DNA of 64,000 nt from SMYC01 sp965197495 (GCA_965197495.1 OZ240210.1:1798001-1862000); one strand, 5' to 3'. Numbered from the stretch's first letter, positions 51,963 through 61,249 are shown. Numbers and translations: made by a program. The notes: generated from the sequence alone by a model not told the origin.

Positions 51963-54410
51963 ATGAAACGCTTCGCGAAGTCTGGCCTTTTCTTGCTTAT
52001 CGCCGCCAGCGCGGCCGCCATTTGCGTCGTCGCCGGGGTCGGCTGTACCGAGTCAAGTTCGCCGGGAAACACCAATACTTCCTTGCCTGAAGAGTTAACG
52101 TTCAACAACGACATCGCGCCGATCATGTTTGCCCATTGCGCGGTGTGCCATCGTCCGGGCGAGTCGGCGCCGTTTAGCTTGTTGACCTATCAGGACGTCA
52201 AGCAGCACGCCACGCAGATCAAGGAGGTAACCGAGAGCCGGTTCATGCCGCCTTGGCTGCCCGAGCCGGGGGTTGTGAAGTTTTCCTACGAGCGGCGCCT
52301 GAGTGATGCGGAGCTCGAAGCATTGCAACGTTGGGTGGATACCGGGACACCCGAGGGCGACGCGGCGGACTTGCCGGACCAGCCACAGTGGCCCCAAGGT
52401 TGGCAGCTTGGCGAGCCGGATTTGATCGCGACAATACCCGAGCCGTTTACTCTTCCGGCGGAAGGGAACGACGTGTATCGCAATTTTGTGATACCGAGTC
52501 CAGTCACCGAGATGCGGAGCGTGAAAGCCGTCGAAATACGCCCCGGCAATCCAAAGATCGTGCATCATTCTTTTCTGCGGATCGATCGGACGCGGGCCTC
52601 GCGACGGCTGGAGAAGGAAGACTCCGAGCCCGGCTTTTCGGACATGAGAACCAGTAATGCGCTCTCCCCGGACGGTCATTTTCTGGGTTGGACTCCGGGA
52701 AAGGTACCCTTTCAAAGTAGGGAGGACATGGCATGGCGTTTGGAACCGGGTACCGACATCGTGCTCGAGCTACATATGCTGCCGACCGGCAAACCGGAGA
52801 AAATCCTTCCTAGAATCGGACTTTTTTTTGGAGATAGACCGCCGAGCCGTATTCCCTTCGTCGTTCGGCTCGGCTCCGAGGCGATTGACATTCCCGCAGG
52901 CAAGAAGGACTACACGATCGAGGACGAGTTCGAGTTGCCGGTCGATGTCGACGTGCATGGCATTTACCCACACGCCCACTATCTCGCCAGGGAGATGCGG
53001 GGGTACGCGATTCTTCCCGATGGCGCACGGCGTTGGCTGATTCACATTAAAGACTGGGATTTCAATTGGCAGGACGAGTATCGCTACGCGGACCCTTTTT
53101 CGCTGCCCAAGGGCACGAAGCTGCGGATGGAGTATACCTACGACAACTCTTCGGGAAACATCCGGAACCAGAACCGGCCTCCGAAGCGAGTCATGTTTGG
53201 CCCGAAATCGTCTGATGAGATGGGCGACTTGTGGATTCAAGTGGTGCCGCGCGATCAAAGGGACCATGCGAGGCTGGAGCAAGATTTTCTGCGCAAGCAA
53301 ATCGAGATCGAGCTGCTTGGTTATGCGCATTCGGTTCAGGTCCATCCAGACGATATCGACAAGCGCACGAGCTTGGCCACGTCCTTGGCCTCGTTGGGTC
53401 GCACTGAGGAAGCGCTGCAGCATTTTCAGATAGTTTTGGATCAACGACCCGACTTCGCGCCCGCCCTCACCAGCCTGGGAATGCTCCATATGGAGCGTGG
53501 TCGTCTCGAAGAGGCGGCGGTCCATCTGGAGCGGGCTGTCCGGCTGGAGCCAGATGCCGTGATGTTGCTCAGTCTGGGCGTGGTGTACGGAAGGCAGGGC
53601 AAGTTCGACCAGGCGATCGGGCGACTCGAGCAGGCCGTGGCCATCGAACCTGATCTGGCTCAGGCGCACCTTAACCTCGGATTTCTTCTTTCGGGCCAGG
53701 ATAAATTGGAGCGGGCGATCCAGCACGTCGAGCGGGCGATCGAGATTGACCCGGGGATGGCACAAGCACACTTTGTCAAGGGCACCATTCATCGAACGCA
53801 AGGCCATCTCGATCAGGCTGCCGACGCGTTAGCCGGTGCCATACAGCTACAGCCAGGCCTGGCGCCGGCCCATTACGAACTGGCGGGCGTTCTGCTCCAA
53901 CAGGGAAAAAGGGCCGCGGCCGCCGCTCAACTTCAACAAGTGGTGAGACTTCAACCGCAAAACGTGGACGCTGTCTTTGAGCTAGGCAGAATGCTTGCCG
54001 CGCAAGGCGACCTCGCCGGGGCGGTAGCCCATTGGAGTCGGACGATTGAGCTGCAATCCAACCACGTTGGAGCCCGCTACCAGTTGGGGCTGATGATGCA
54101 CCGACTGGGAAGGGACGTCGCCGCCGCCCAGCACCTGCGCCAGGCCAACCGCGTCGCTCCCGCGTCGCCGGCGGTCCAAGCCGCACTGGCGTGGCTACTG
54201 GCCACCAGTCATGATGCGGCGGTCCGAGACAGGAACGAGGCGCTCCGCTTGGCGAATCACTGCGCCGAGCCGACCGACTGTCGTCGGCCCGCTTTTCTAC
54301 AAGCGATCGGCGCGGCACATGCCGAGCTGGGCCAGTTCGACGAACCCGTCCGCCGCCAGCAGCAGGCCATCGAGAAGAGCTTAGAGGAGCTGTGCAAAAC
54401 GGGTAGGTGA
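51963..54410 (+). CDS. Lipoprotein with cytochrome c, Cu-monooxygenase-like and TPR domains
   Basis: The 815-residue protein has a lipoprotein signal (ICVVAGVGCTESS), a c-type haem site at MFAHCAVCHRPGESAPFSLL (CAVCH), then a region like copper type II monooxygenases (IVHHSFLRIDR, VVLELHMLP-like GTDIVLELHMLPTG, and HGIYPHAHYLAREM). TPR repeats fill about 450-800 (for example EEALQHFQIVLDQRPDFAPA, EEAAVHLERAVRLEPDAVML and repeated QAIGRLEQAVAIEPDLAQAH). Known from Acidobacteriota and Planctomycetota as a conserved domain combination; the reaction has not been established. It is probably attached to a membrane facing the periplasm. ATG 51963 follows a weak GAGGG. Confidence 0.88.
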   Translation: MKRFAKSGLFLLIAASAAAICVVAGVGCTESSSPGNTNTSLPEELTFNNDIAPIMFAHCAVCHRPGESAPFSLLTYQDVKQHATQIKEVTESRFMPPWLPEPGVVKFSYERRLSDAELEALQRWVDTGTPEGDAADLPDQPQWPQGWQLGEPDLIATIPEPFTLPAEGNDVYRNFVIPSPVTEMRSVKAVEIRPGNPKIVHHSFLRIDRTRASRRLEKEDSEPGFSDMRTSNALSPDGHFLGWTPGKVPFQSREDMAWRLEPGTDIVLELHMLPTGKPEKILPRIGLFFGDRPPSRIPFVVRLGSEAIDIPAGKKDYTIEDEFELPVDVDVHGIYPHAHYLAREMRGYAILPDGARRWLIHIKDWDFNWQDEYRYADPFSLPKGTKLRMEYTYDNSSGNIRNQNRPPKRVMFGPKSSDEMGDLWIQVVPRDQRDHARLEQDFLRKQIEIELLGYAHSVQVHPDDIDKRTSLATSLASLGRTEEALQHFQIVLDQRPDFAPALTSLGMLHMERGRLEEAAVHLERAVRLEPDAVMLLSLGVVYGRQGKFDQAIGRLEQAVAIEPDLAQAHLNLGFLLSGQDKLERAIQHVERAIEIDPGMAQAHFVKGTIHRTQGHLDQAADALAGAIQLQPGLAPAHYELAGVLLQQGKRAAAAAQLQQVVRLQPQNVDAVFELGRMLAAQGDLAGAVAHWSRTIELQSNHVGARYQLGLMMHRLGRDVAAAQHLRQANRVAPASPAVQAALAWLLATSHDAAVRDRNEALRLANHCAEPTDCRRPAFLQAIGAAHAELGQFDEPVRRQQQAIEKSLEELCKTGR

Positions 54411-54659
54411 TTCTATCCCGTCGGCAGTTCTGAGCAACCTCCGAAGGTAGACCTTGCCAGACGACAACGTGATCCAGCAGCTCGCTGCGCACCGTGTCGG
54501 CTTGCTAACGTTTTGGCGTTTTAATAAGTCTCGGGCGCACGGGCGGCCTTCCGCGCCACCGTGCCTCCGTGGAGCTGGCTCAACGGGACCACCGAGTCGG
54601 GCGTCGCGCTCTTGCGGCAGATTGCCACCCTATGCATGCGGTGCTAACATCCCCGCAGG
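54411..54659. other. Short intergenic region
   Basis: About 250 bp without a recognised gene between the cytochrome/TPR gene and the redoxin gene. The redoxin ATG is preceded only by CCGCAGG, a weak ribosome binding site. Confidence 0.35.
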
Positions 54660-55211
54660 ATGCGATCGGTAATATGCCTTCTGTTTTGCGCGCTCGTGTC
54701 CTGTCACCGAACGCCGACGGAAGGCGTGCTCGACCTCGATGGTTCTCCAATTGACATCCTCGGTTCGGACACGCGCGCTAGCGTCGTCGTCTTCACGCGC
54801 AGTGACTGTCCTATTGCCAACCGGTACGCGCCCGAGCTTGCCCGGTTACACCGTGAGTTCTCGTCAAAAGGTGTCGCGTTCTGGCTCGTTTATCCCGACG
54901 ACCGCGAGGACCGAGCATCGATCCAAAAGCACGTGGATGAGTTCGGCTTTCCCTTCACTCCGGTACGTGACCCGGAGCGAATTCTCGTTGAGCAGATCGG
55001 CGTGACGACATCTCCCGAAGCCGCCGTCTTCGACTCCCGAAGCCAGCTTGTCTACCGCGGCCGCATCGACGACCGTTTTCCGGCATTCGGGATCTCGCGA
55101 GATCCTATGGAGCGGGATCTGGAGAACGCGATCGTCGCCGCCCTCGAAGGCACGGCGGAAGAGCTCGTGACGACGAAAGCGGTCGGCTGCTACCTGTCGG
55201 ACCTGTACTGA
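54660..55211 (+). CDS. Thioredoxin-fold redoxin (AhpC/TSA-like), exported
   Basis: The 183-residue protein starts with a lipoprotein-like signal (MRSVICLLFCALVSCHRTPT). The fold covers SVVVFTRSDCPIANRYAPEL, FWLVYPDDREDRASIQKHVD and GVTTSPEAAVFDSRSQLVYR. SDCPIANRY contains the single peroxidatic/redox Cys; the cis-Pro is in TSPEA. The CPIANRY variant is characteristic of redoxins found next to cytochrome c/monooxygenase/TPR proteins, and here the gene follows one after 249 bp. The two may work together on an extracellular oxidation, but this is inference from co-location. Confidence 0.85.
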   Translation: MRSVICLLFCALVSCHRTPTEGVLDLDGSPIDILGSDTRASVVVFTRSDCPIANRYAPELARLHREFSSKGVAFWLVYPDDREDRASIQKHVDEFGFPFTPVRDPERILVEQIGVTTSPEAAVFDSRSQLVYRGRIDDRFPAFGISRDPMERDLENAIVAALEGTAEELVTTKAVGCYLSDLY

Positions 55212-55251
55212 GATAAAATTCGGACTCCGGTGCCGGGATCAAGGATACCCC

Positions 55252-55806
55252 GTCCTGTGCCAAAGCTCGGCCCTTTTGAAATAGACCACAAATCAGCAGC
55301 TTAGACGCCCTTGGAATCCGCGCAGAATCGAGGGTATTTCGCGCCGCAGGGCTGGCTTCCGACCCCTGAGCTGCGGGTGGCGAGCGACAGGCCCACCGGG
55401 GGTGCGCACGGCTGGCTCAAATCGGCTGCGGGGCGAGCTACGGGCAGTGAACTGCGCACCCGGAAGTCTCTGATTAGACTGGACTTTATCGAGCACAAGA
55501 GCGAACGTTCGGTGATGCCGCAGGATACAGGGGTTGGCCGGAACGTCGTTTTGGACGGTTTGGACTTCGCCAGCTTACGGCGGGTCTGGGAGCAGACCTT
55601 TGGGGCTGCTCCTCCAAGCTCGCTCTCGCGTGTTTTCCTGCGCCGCGTTCTCTTGCACGAACGCCAGTGCCGGACCCATGGCGGGCTTTCGGCCGCAACC
55701 CGGCGCGCTCTGGCTGCCATGGCGAACGAGACACCAAGCTCCGGCGCTCCCGCAGGGTCCGTTTCTGCCGGCACCCATCTCGTCCGCGAGTGGAATGGCC
55801 GGACCT
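55252..55806 (+). mobile_element. ISa-end/DUF2924 unit (complete form)
   Basis: A 53-bp ISa end (55252-55304, breaking after CAGCTTAG) is followed by 502 bp with the DUF2924 gene, ending exactly at the next ISa end (55807). It is nearly identical to the unit at 22643-23198 (reverse). Shortened forms are at 4182-4297 and 7757-8025. Confidence 0.82.
55514..55806 (+). pseudogene. DUF2924 protein, C-terminus replaced by ISa
   Basis: MPQDTGVGRNVVLDGLDFAS, LRRVWEQTFGAAPPSSLSRV, THGGLSAATRRALAAMANET and THLVREWNGRT, cut at WNGRT as in the copy at 22643. A longer frame upstream (from 55311) exists but has no family support. GTG 55511 is an alternative start. The conserved beta-rich C-terminus of the family is absent. 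Confidence 0.75.
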
Positions 55807-55975
55807 CGTCCTGTGCCAAAACTCGGCCCTTTTGAAATAGACCATAAATCAGCAGCTTAGTGTCTGTGTTTGCGACCGGCCCAAGGGCCGTAGGCTTTAC
55901 AATCGTCTGGCCCGAGGGTGTTATCTTCAGATCCATGATGACGTACCACGTGCAATTCCTACTGCTCGTTCTAGC

Positions 55976-58186
55976 CTGAAGTTCTGCCCAGTAAGCCCTC
56001 CCACGCTTCGGTAAAGTACCTTTAGTCGCATGGAGTTACAGCGCTAGAGATGTGATTTTTGCCTGCAATTGGTAGCCATGTTGTATTGTATTTTTTGTTG
56101 TTATATATTCTATATAGTGTATATAGTAGCCATGCACATCGATATCGTGCCCAACCGCAACTCCAAACCCGCCGTTTTGCTCCGTGAGTCCTATCGGGAT
56201 GCCAAGAGCAAGAAACCGCGCAAGCGCACACTTGCCAACCTGTCCAAACTGCCGAGCGAGCAGGTCGATGCCATCCGACGCATACTCAAGGGGCAAAAGC
56301 TCGTTTCGCTCGAAGACGCCTTCAAAATCGTCGAGAACGGCTCCCGGCACCATGGCCACGTCGACGCGGTGCTCAGTGCCATGAGACAGCTCGGTTTCGA
56401 AAAGCTCGTTGGCTCTCGACACTCACCAGAGCGGGATTTGGTCGTGGCCATGGTAGTCGCCCGGATCCTCGAACCGCAGTCGAAGCTGGCGACTAGCCTG
56501 TGGTGGCACACAACCACACTGCCCGAAATCCTGGGGGTGAGCGATGCCGACGAAGACGATCTCTATGCCACCATGGACTGGGTTCTCAAACGCCAGGAGG
56601 TCATCGAAAAGAAACTCGCGGCGCGCCATCTCCAAAACGACGGCCTCGCGCTCTATGACCTAACCTCAAGCTACTTCGAGGGGGTGAGTTGTCCGCTGGC
56701 CAGGCTCGGATACAACCGTGACGGCAAGAAAGGCAAGCTGCAGGTCAACTACGGCCTGCTGACCAACAAACGCGGCATCCCCGTGTCGGTATCGGTCTTT
56801 GAGGGCAACACGGGCGATCCCAAAACGCTGTTGCCTCAGGTAGAAAATGCGCAAGAGCGGTTCGGCATCGAGCAGTTTGTGATGGTGGGCGACCGCGGAA
56901 TGATCACCCAGACCCAGATCGACGAGTTGCGGGAGATGGACGGTATCGACTGGATTACCGCTCTGCGTCCCGAACCGATTCGCAAGCTCATCAACGATGG
57001 GGTGCTCCAGATGGGGCTATTCGACGAGCGGAATCTGTTTGAGGTGACGCACCCGGATTTCCCCAACGAGAGGCTGGTCGCTTGCCGCAATCCGGAGCTG
57101 GCCGAGAGGCGGCGTCACAAGCGCCGTGCTCTGCTCGAAGCGACCTGCAAGGAGCTGGAGAAAGTTTGTCGGATGGTCGAGCGGCGCCGTTTGCAGGGCA
57201 AGGAGGACATCCGTGCTGCAGTGAAAAAGCTCCTCAACAAGTACAAGGTCGGCAGGTACTACAGGCTCGACATCCGTGACGACGGTTTCGACTTCGAGCT
57301 AGACGAGACAACGATGGATGCCGACGCCTCGCGCCTCGCCAACGGCAACTCTGAGCTCGCCAACAAACGGCTCCAGCGGTGGAAGCGACACATGGGGACG
57401 ATCGCTAAGCAGTTCGAAGAGATTCGCCAACGGATCGGGCGGGGTCAGCTGCATGGTAAAGATAAAATCGGTGTGCGGGTAGGCAAAGTTCTCAACAAGT
57501 ACAAAGTCGGCAAGCACTTCAAGCTGGACATTCGCGACGACAGCTTTAGCTTCGAAATCGACGACACAAAGGTCACTACGGAAGCTGCCCTTGACGGCAT
57601 CTACGTGATCCGCACCAGTCTTGCTGAGCAGCGGATGAAAACCGACGACACAGTGCGCAGCTACAAGTTGCTGACCTAGGTCGAGAGGGCGTTTCGTTCC
57701 TTCAAGAGCATGGACCTAAAGGTGCGGCCGATTCGTCACCGGCGCGAAAACCGAGTCCGGGCGCACGTCTTCTTGTGCATGCTGGCCTACTACGTCCTGT
57801 GGCACATGATGGAGGCTTGGCGGCCGCTGCTATTCTCTGACGAGGACCAGCAGGCGAAGGCCAGGCGTGACCCGGTTGCTCCGGCGAAGCGCTCCGAGGC
57901 CGCCCTGCGCAAGATACAAACCAAGAAGCTTGACGATGGGAGACCAGCTTCCAGCTTCCGCACGCTGCTGCGCCTTCTCAGCAACATCGTCCGAAACAAA
58001 TGTCGGCGACCGGAAGCCGGACCCGACGAGCCCACCTTCGATGTCACGACAACTCCGGACTCGAAACAGCAGAGAGCCTACGACTTGCTCAAAGGTATCA
58101 CCGTGTAGACAGAAGCCAGCACCATTGATTCCATCTATCTTATTGGATCAACACCGGATCTTGGTTTTTTCAGCAAGGAACTTCAG
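55976..58186 (+). mobile_element. IS1634-type element, copy 2 (2,211 bp), TCTAGC duplication
   Basis: CTGAAGTTC ends in inverted orientation, flanked by TCTAGC (55970-55975 and 58187-58192). The uninterrupted target is visible in other ISa copies (CTCGTTCTAGCTGGCTGGG). Like copy 1 it has a 6-bp duplication. Confidence 0.93.
56132..58108 (+). pseudogene. IS1634 transposase, copy 2, with a TAG stop
   Basis: Starts MHIDIVPNRNSKPAVLLRES and follows copy 1 closely, including the internal repeat. At 57677-57679 the codon is TAG where copy 1 has CAG (LLTQVERAF), just before the block with the catalytic Glu. After it the same frame continues VERAFRSFKSMDLKVRPI to the natural end. Without suppression the product lacks the last third of the catalytic fold and is inactive. 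Confidence 0.9.
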
Positions 58187-58510
58187 TCTAGCTGGCTGGG
58201 TCAACCGCCAGCAGCAGGATGTGATCGACTACCTGCAAGAGGAGAACCGTGTGCTCCGAGCCGGGCTTCGGGGCAAGCGTCTCAGGCTCTCGGACGACGA
58301 GCGGCGCAGGCTCGCGGTCAAGGCCCAGGCTTTGGGCCGCGAGGCGCTGGCCCAGATTGCGTCGGTTGCCACACCCGCTACGCTTCTGCGTTGGTACCGC
58401 TGCCTCATCGCAGCCAACTACGATGGCAGCAAGAACCGGAGCCCAGGCCGACCTCCGACGGCGAAGGACATCCGTGAGCTCATTGTGCGCGTGGCGCAGG
58501 AGAACCCGAC

Positions 58511-58735
58511 TGTTGTTTTTTATATTGAATCGCGAAGATTTCTCATTCGTGATTCACCTCGACCGGCAACCACGTACGAGCAGAAGACGGGAGGCGCAGA
58601 CGGGGTCAAGGGCGCGTAGCGGCTCGCGTAGCGAGGGAACCCTTGACGCCGTCGAGCACTCCCGTACCCTCATGGAGTGGTGGCCGTTCTTGATATTTCA
58701 TCGCGGTGGATTACGGATTAAAGTGATAAACAACA
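58511..58735. mobile_element. MITE-3, 225 bp, TGTTGTTT ends, CCGAC duplication
   Basis: TGTTGTTTTTTATATTGAAT at one end and, inverted, TGTTGTTTATCACTTTAATC at the other; flanked by CCGAC (58506-58510 and 58736-58740). Removing the element and one CCGAC restores the ISa codons for ENPTWGY. Inside is a palindrome GTCAAGGG...CCCTTGAC (about 58605-58648). No gene is present. Confidence 0.9.
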
Positions 58736-58995
58736 CCGACGTGGGGATATGCGCGCCTGCGAGGCGCACTCAAGAACCTAGGACATGAACTCGGACGCAA
58801 CACTATCAAGAGGATCCTCGCCGAGCACGGTGTCGCGCCTGCGCCGGAGCGGGGCAAGAGCATGTCGTGGAGCACCTTCATCAAGGCTCATTGGGGCGCC
58901 ATCGCTGCGACAGACCTGTTCACCGTCGAGGTTGTGAACCCGTTCGGGCTCGTCCGCTACTATCTCCTGTTTGTCATCGATATCGCCACTCGCTG

Positions 58996-59096
58996 GGTGC
59001 TTCCGCCATCAAGTGTTGGTGAAATGACGCTAAGACGTTACGGTGCATTAAGTTACAGCCAAAATAGCGCTCGTGACCTTCGCTGCTCGCTAAATC
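58996..59096 (+). repeat. IS1111-like end / half of MITE-C
   Basis: GGTGCTTCCGCCATCAAGTG and the next 80 bp as in MITE-C and the 3' end of the IS110-like remnant. It breaks at GCTCGCTAAAT. Confidence 0.75.
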
Positions 59097-59115
59097 TCTT
59101 CCTTGGTCCTTCTTT

Positions 59116-59320
59116 CATATCACATCCTGCTGCTGGCGGTTGACCCAGCCAGCTAGAACGAGCAGTAGGAATTGCACGTGGTACGTCATCATGGATCTGA
59201 AGATAACACCCTCGGGCCAGACGATTGTAAAGCCTACGGCCCTTGGCCCGGGCGCAAACACAGACACTAAGCTGCTGATTTATGGCCTATTTCAAAAGGG
59301 CCGAGTTTTGGCACAGGACG
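59116..59320 (-). mobile_element. ISa 5' end fragment
   Basis: Transposase codons 1-26 or so (minus), leader and terminal repeat ending at 59320. It truncates the ISe transposase at 59321. Confidence 0.88.
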
Positions 59321-60012
59321 AGGTCACGAGCCTGCGAACTGTGGCGACCTCGACGGTGAAGAAGTCGGTCGCAGCAACGGTTTCCCAATGGGCGGCGAGA
59401 AACGTGCGCCACGGCGTCCGCTCACCTCGCTCCGGCGCGGGCTCGATGCCATGTTCTCGCAGAATATTGGCGATGGTGCTCCTGGCTACCGTATGGCCGA
59501 GATTCGAGAGGGCGCCGCGAATGCGTGTATACCCCCACCTCGGATTCGACTTCGCCATCCCTACGACAAGCTTGCTAATCTCGGCCATGACCCGGGGCCG
59601 TCCGGGCTGTTTCCGCCGCTCGCTGTAGTCCCACTTCCGCGCAATCAGCCTTCGGTGCCAAGCCAGAAGGGTTTCCGGTGTGACGATACCGGCGACTTCT
59701 GCCAAGAGTTTCCGACCAAGCGCCTTACCCTTTACCGCGAGCCGACGTCGCTCGTCGTCTGTGAGACGAAGCTTCCTCCCGCAAAGCCGAGCTTTGAGGA
59801 CTTTGTTCTCCTCAAGCAAGTAGACAATAGCGGCCTGTTGGTCACGCTAGAGCCAACCAGCGATGGCGACGACCAACAAGGTCAAGGGCTGGACCGGTGT
59901 GCTCATGACCGAGGATTCTAGCTCCCATTGGCCAATCAAGCGTAGATACGTTTATTACGAAACGTCCCGGCGAGCTGGTCTTGAGTTCGTTTGTATTTTT
60001 GGACACGACGCG
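59321..60012 (-). mobile_element. ISe 5' half
   Basis: The tip (GTCGTGTCCAAAAATAC, ending about 60012) lies 10 bp from the stop of the NRAMP-like gene. The leader and the transposase N-terminal half follow; an ISa end cuts the rest. Confidence 0.75.
59325..59906 (-). pseudogene. ISe transposase, N-terminal half, with a TAG stop
   Basis: From ATG 59906 (MSTPVQPLTLLVVAIAGWL) the frame meets TAG, then continues RDQQAAIVYLLEENKVLKAR, LTDDERRRLAVKGKALGRKL, RWGYTRIRGALSNLGHTVAR and the first catalytic Asp in VAATDFFTVEVATV, where the ISa end cuts it. Parts are similar to the ISa transposase (AGW-NRQQQ and TWGYTRLRGAL). The C-terminal half of this type is at 16701-17099. Confidence 0.85.
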
Positions 60013-60022
60013 CGAAAACAAC

Positions 60023-61249
60023 TCAAACGACGCCGGACACGCGCAACAGCTGGAACGCTCCCAGCCCAATGACGACGAGCACCACCGCGCCCGCGAGCAG
60101 GTTGGCAAACCATCTGTTCCGATAGCGCCCGAGCAGTGACCGGTCGTTCACGACGACGAGCAGGAAGATGGCGATGAGCGGCAGCAGGAGCCCATTCGCA
60201 GCCTGCGCGAGGAGGATGGCTTCGGTGGGGCTGCCGCCCGAGAGCGACAAGGCGACACCGACGACGATGACCAGGATCCATACGCTGCGAAAGGCGGTGG
60301 ACCTCATGTCGCGGTCCATGCCGAGCGCGCCCGTCGTCGCATAGGCCGCTGCCAGAGGTGCTGTGATCGCGCTGGTGAGGCCGGCGGCGAAGAGGCCGAG
60401 GCCAAAGAACGTTTTCGCGGCGGAGCCTAGGATGGGCTCGAGTACCCCCGTCACCATGAGTGCATCGGACTGTTCGATGCCTCGGCCAAGAAGTGGTGTG
60501 GCGGTCACTATGATCGCAAGCGTCACCGCACCTCCGAGGGTCACGGACAAATATGTATCGAGCCGAGCGGCCGGCAGGGCTTCGTCGGCCGGAACCTCCG
60601 AGGACCACTTCTCCTGAACGGCGCTCGCGTGCAGAAAGAGGTTGTACGGGACCACGGTGGTTCCGATGAGGGCGATGATGGTGACGAGCGAGCCGGCTGG
60701 GATCTGCGGGACCAGCATGCCCTTGAGGAGTTCTCCCGGAGCGGGCCCGACCATGACCGCAGTGAAGAGAAACACGGCACTCATGACCACGACCAGCGCC
60801 ACCAAGACGCTCTGTATCACGCGATAGGTGCCCGAGCCGAGGAGGACGGTCGCAGCGACCGCGATCACGACCACCCAGGCTCTGGGTGTCCAGCCGAGCG
60901 TCAGCTCGAGCCCCAGCGAGGCGCCGAGCAGGTTTCCCGCCTCGTAGGCGGCGTTGCCAACCGTAATGGCGAGCGCCACCAGCCCGAGTGCCGCGTAGCG
61001 CAGGAGTGGTCGACGAAAGCTCTGACGGATTGCGTCGCTCAATCCCGAGCGGCGGACGATCCCCAGGCGAGCGGCCATTTCCTGCAGAACGGCAGTAGCG
61101 ATGACCGAGAAGACGACGGCCCAGAGCAACGCGAAGCCGTAGCGTGCCCCGGCGCGTGAGGAAGTAACGATGGTTCCCGGACCGATGAAGGCTGCGGTCA
61201 CTAGAAGGCCGGGACCTAGGCTTCGGAGTGTTGCCGCGAGCTTGCCCAC
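60023..61249 (-). CDS. NRAMP-superfamily transporter with atypical metal-site motifs
   Basis: The 408-residue protein has about 11 membrane helices and the LeuT-type inverted repeat. The helix 1 motif is FIGPGTIVTSS, where metal-transporting NRAMPs have DPGN; helix 6 has GTTVVPYNLFLHAS where they have MPHN. The positions that bind Mn2+/Fe2+ (Asp, Asn, Met) are therefore replaced by Gly, Thr and Val. Homologues with the same GPGT motif are often annotated as divalent metal transporters; substrate is unproven. ATG 61249 gives a short N-terminus (MGKLAATLRSLGPGLL). The gene is complete. Confidence 0.9.
   Translation of the reverse strand: MGKLAATLRSLGPGLLVTAAFIGPGTIVTSSRAGARYGFALLWAVVFSVIATAVLQEMAARLGIVRRSGLSDAIRQSFRRPLLRYAALGLVALAITVGNAAYEAGNLLGASLGLELTLGWTPRAWVVVIAVAATVLLGSGTYRVIQSVLVALVVVMSAVFLFTAVMVGPAPGELLKGMLVPQIPAGSLVTIIALIGTTVVPYNLFLHASAVQEKWSSEVPADEALPAARLDTYLSVTLGGAVTLAIIVTATPLLGRGIEQSDALMVTGVLEPILGSAAKTFFGLGLFAAGLTSAITAPLAAAYATTGALGMDRDMRSTAFRSVWILVIVVGVALSLSGGSPTEAILLAQAANGLLLPLIAIFLLVVVNDRSLLGRYRNRWFANLLAGAVVLVVIGLGAFQLLRVSGVV

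Larger units (their letters stand above)
55807..58995 (+). mobile_element. ISa copy 3, interrupted by IS1634 and a MITE, 3' truncated
   Basis: The ISa 5' end starts at 55807. The transposase gene (ATG 55935) is split by IS1634 at 55976-58186 (TCTAGC duplicated), resumes with AGWVNRQQQDVIDYLQEENR at 58187, is split again by a 225-bp MITE (58511-58735, CCGAC duplicated), and continues through the first catalytic Asp (AATDLFTVEVVNPFGLVRY) until it is cut at 58995 by an IS1111-like end. Before these events it was the only copy here with both the HTH region and the first Asp. Confidence 0.9.

Noticed and set aside
41255..57679. Reassignment of TAG as a sense codon
   Set aside because: Several intact genes here end with TAG in the normal place (exonuclease at 881, K+ channel at 15317, TonB receptor at 30523), so TAG works as a stop.
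4182..59320. Many short frames ending in CAKTRPF or containing LLIYGLFQKGRVLAQDG
   Set aside because: These are chance translations of the ISa terminal repeat in two frames and join unrelated sequence; they are not genes.
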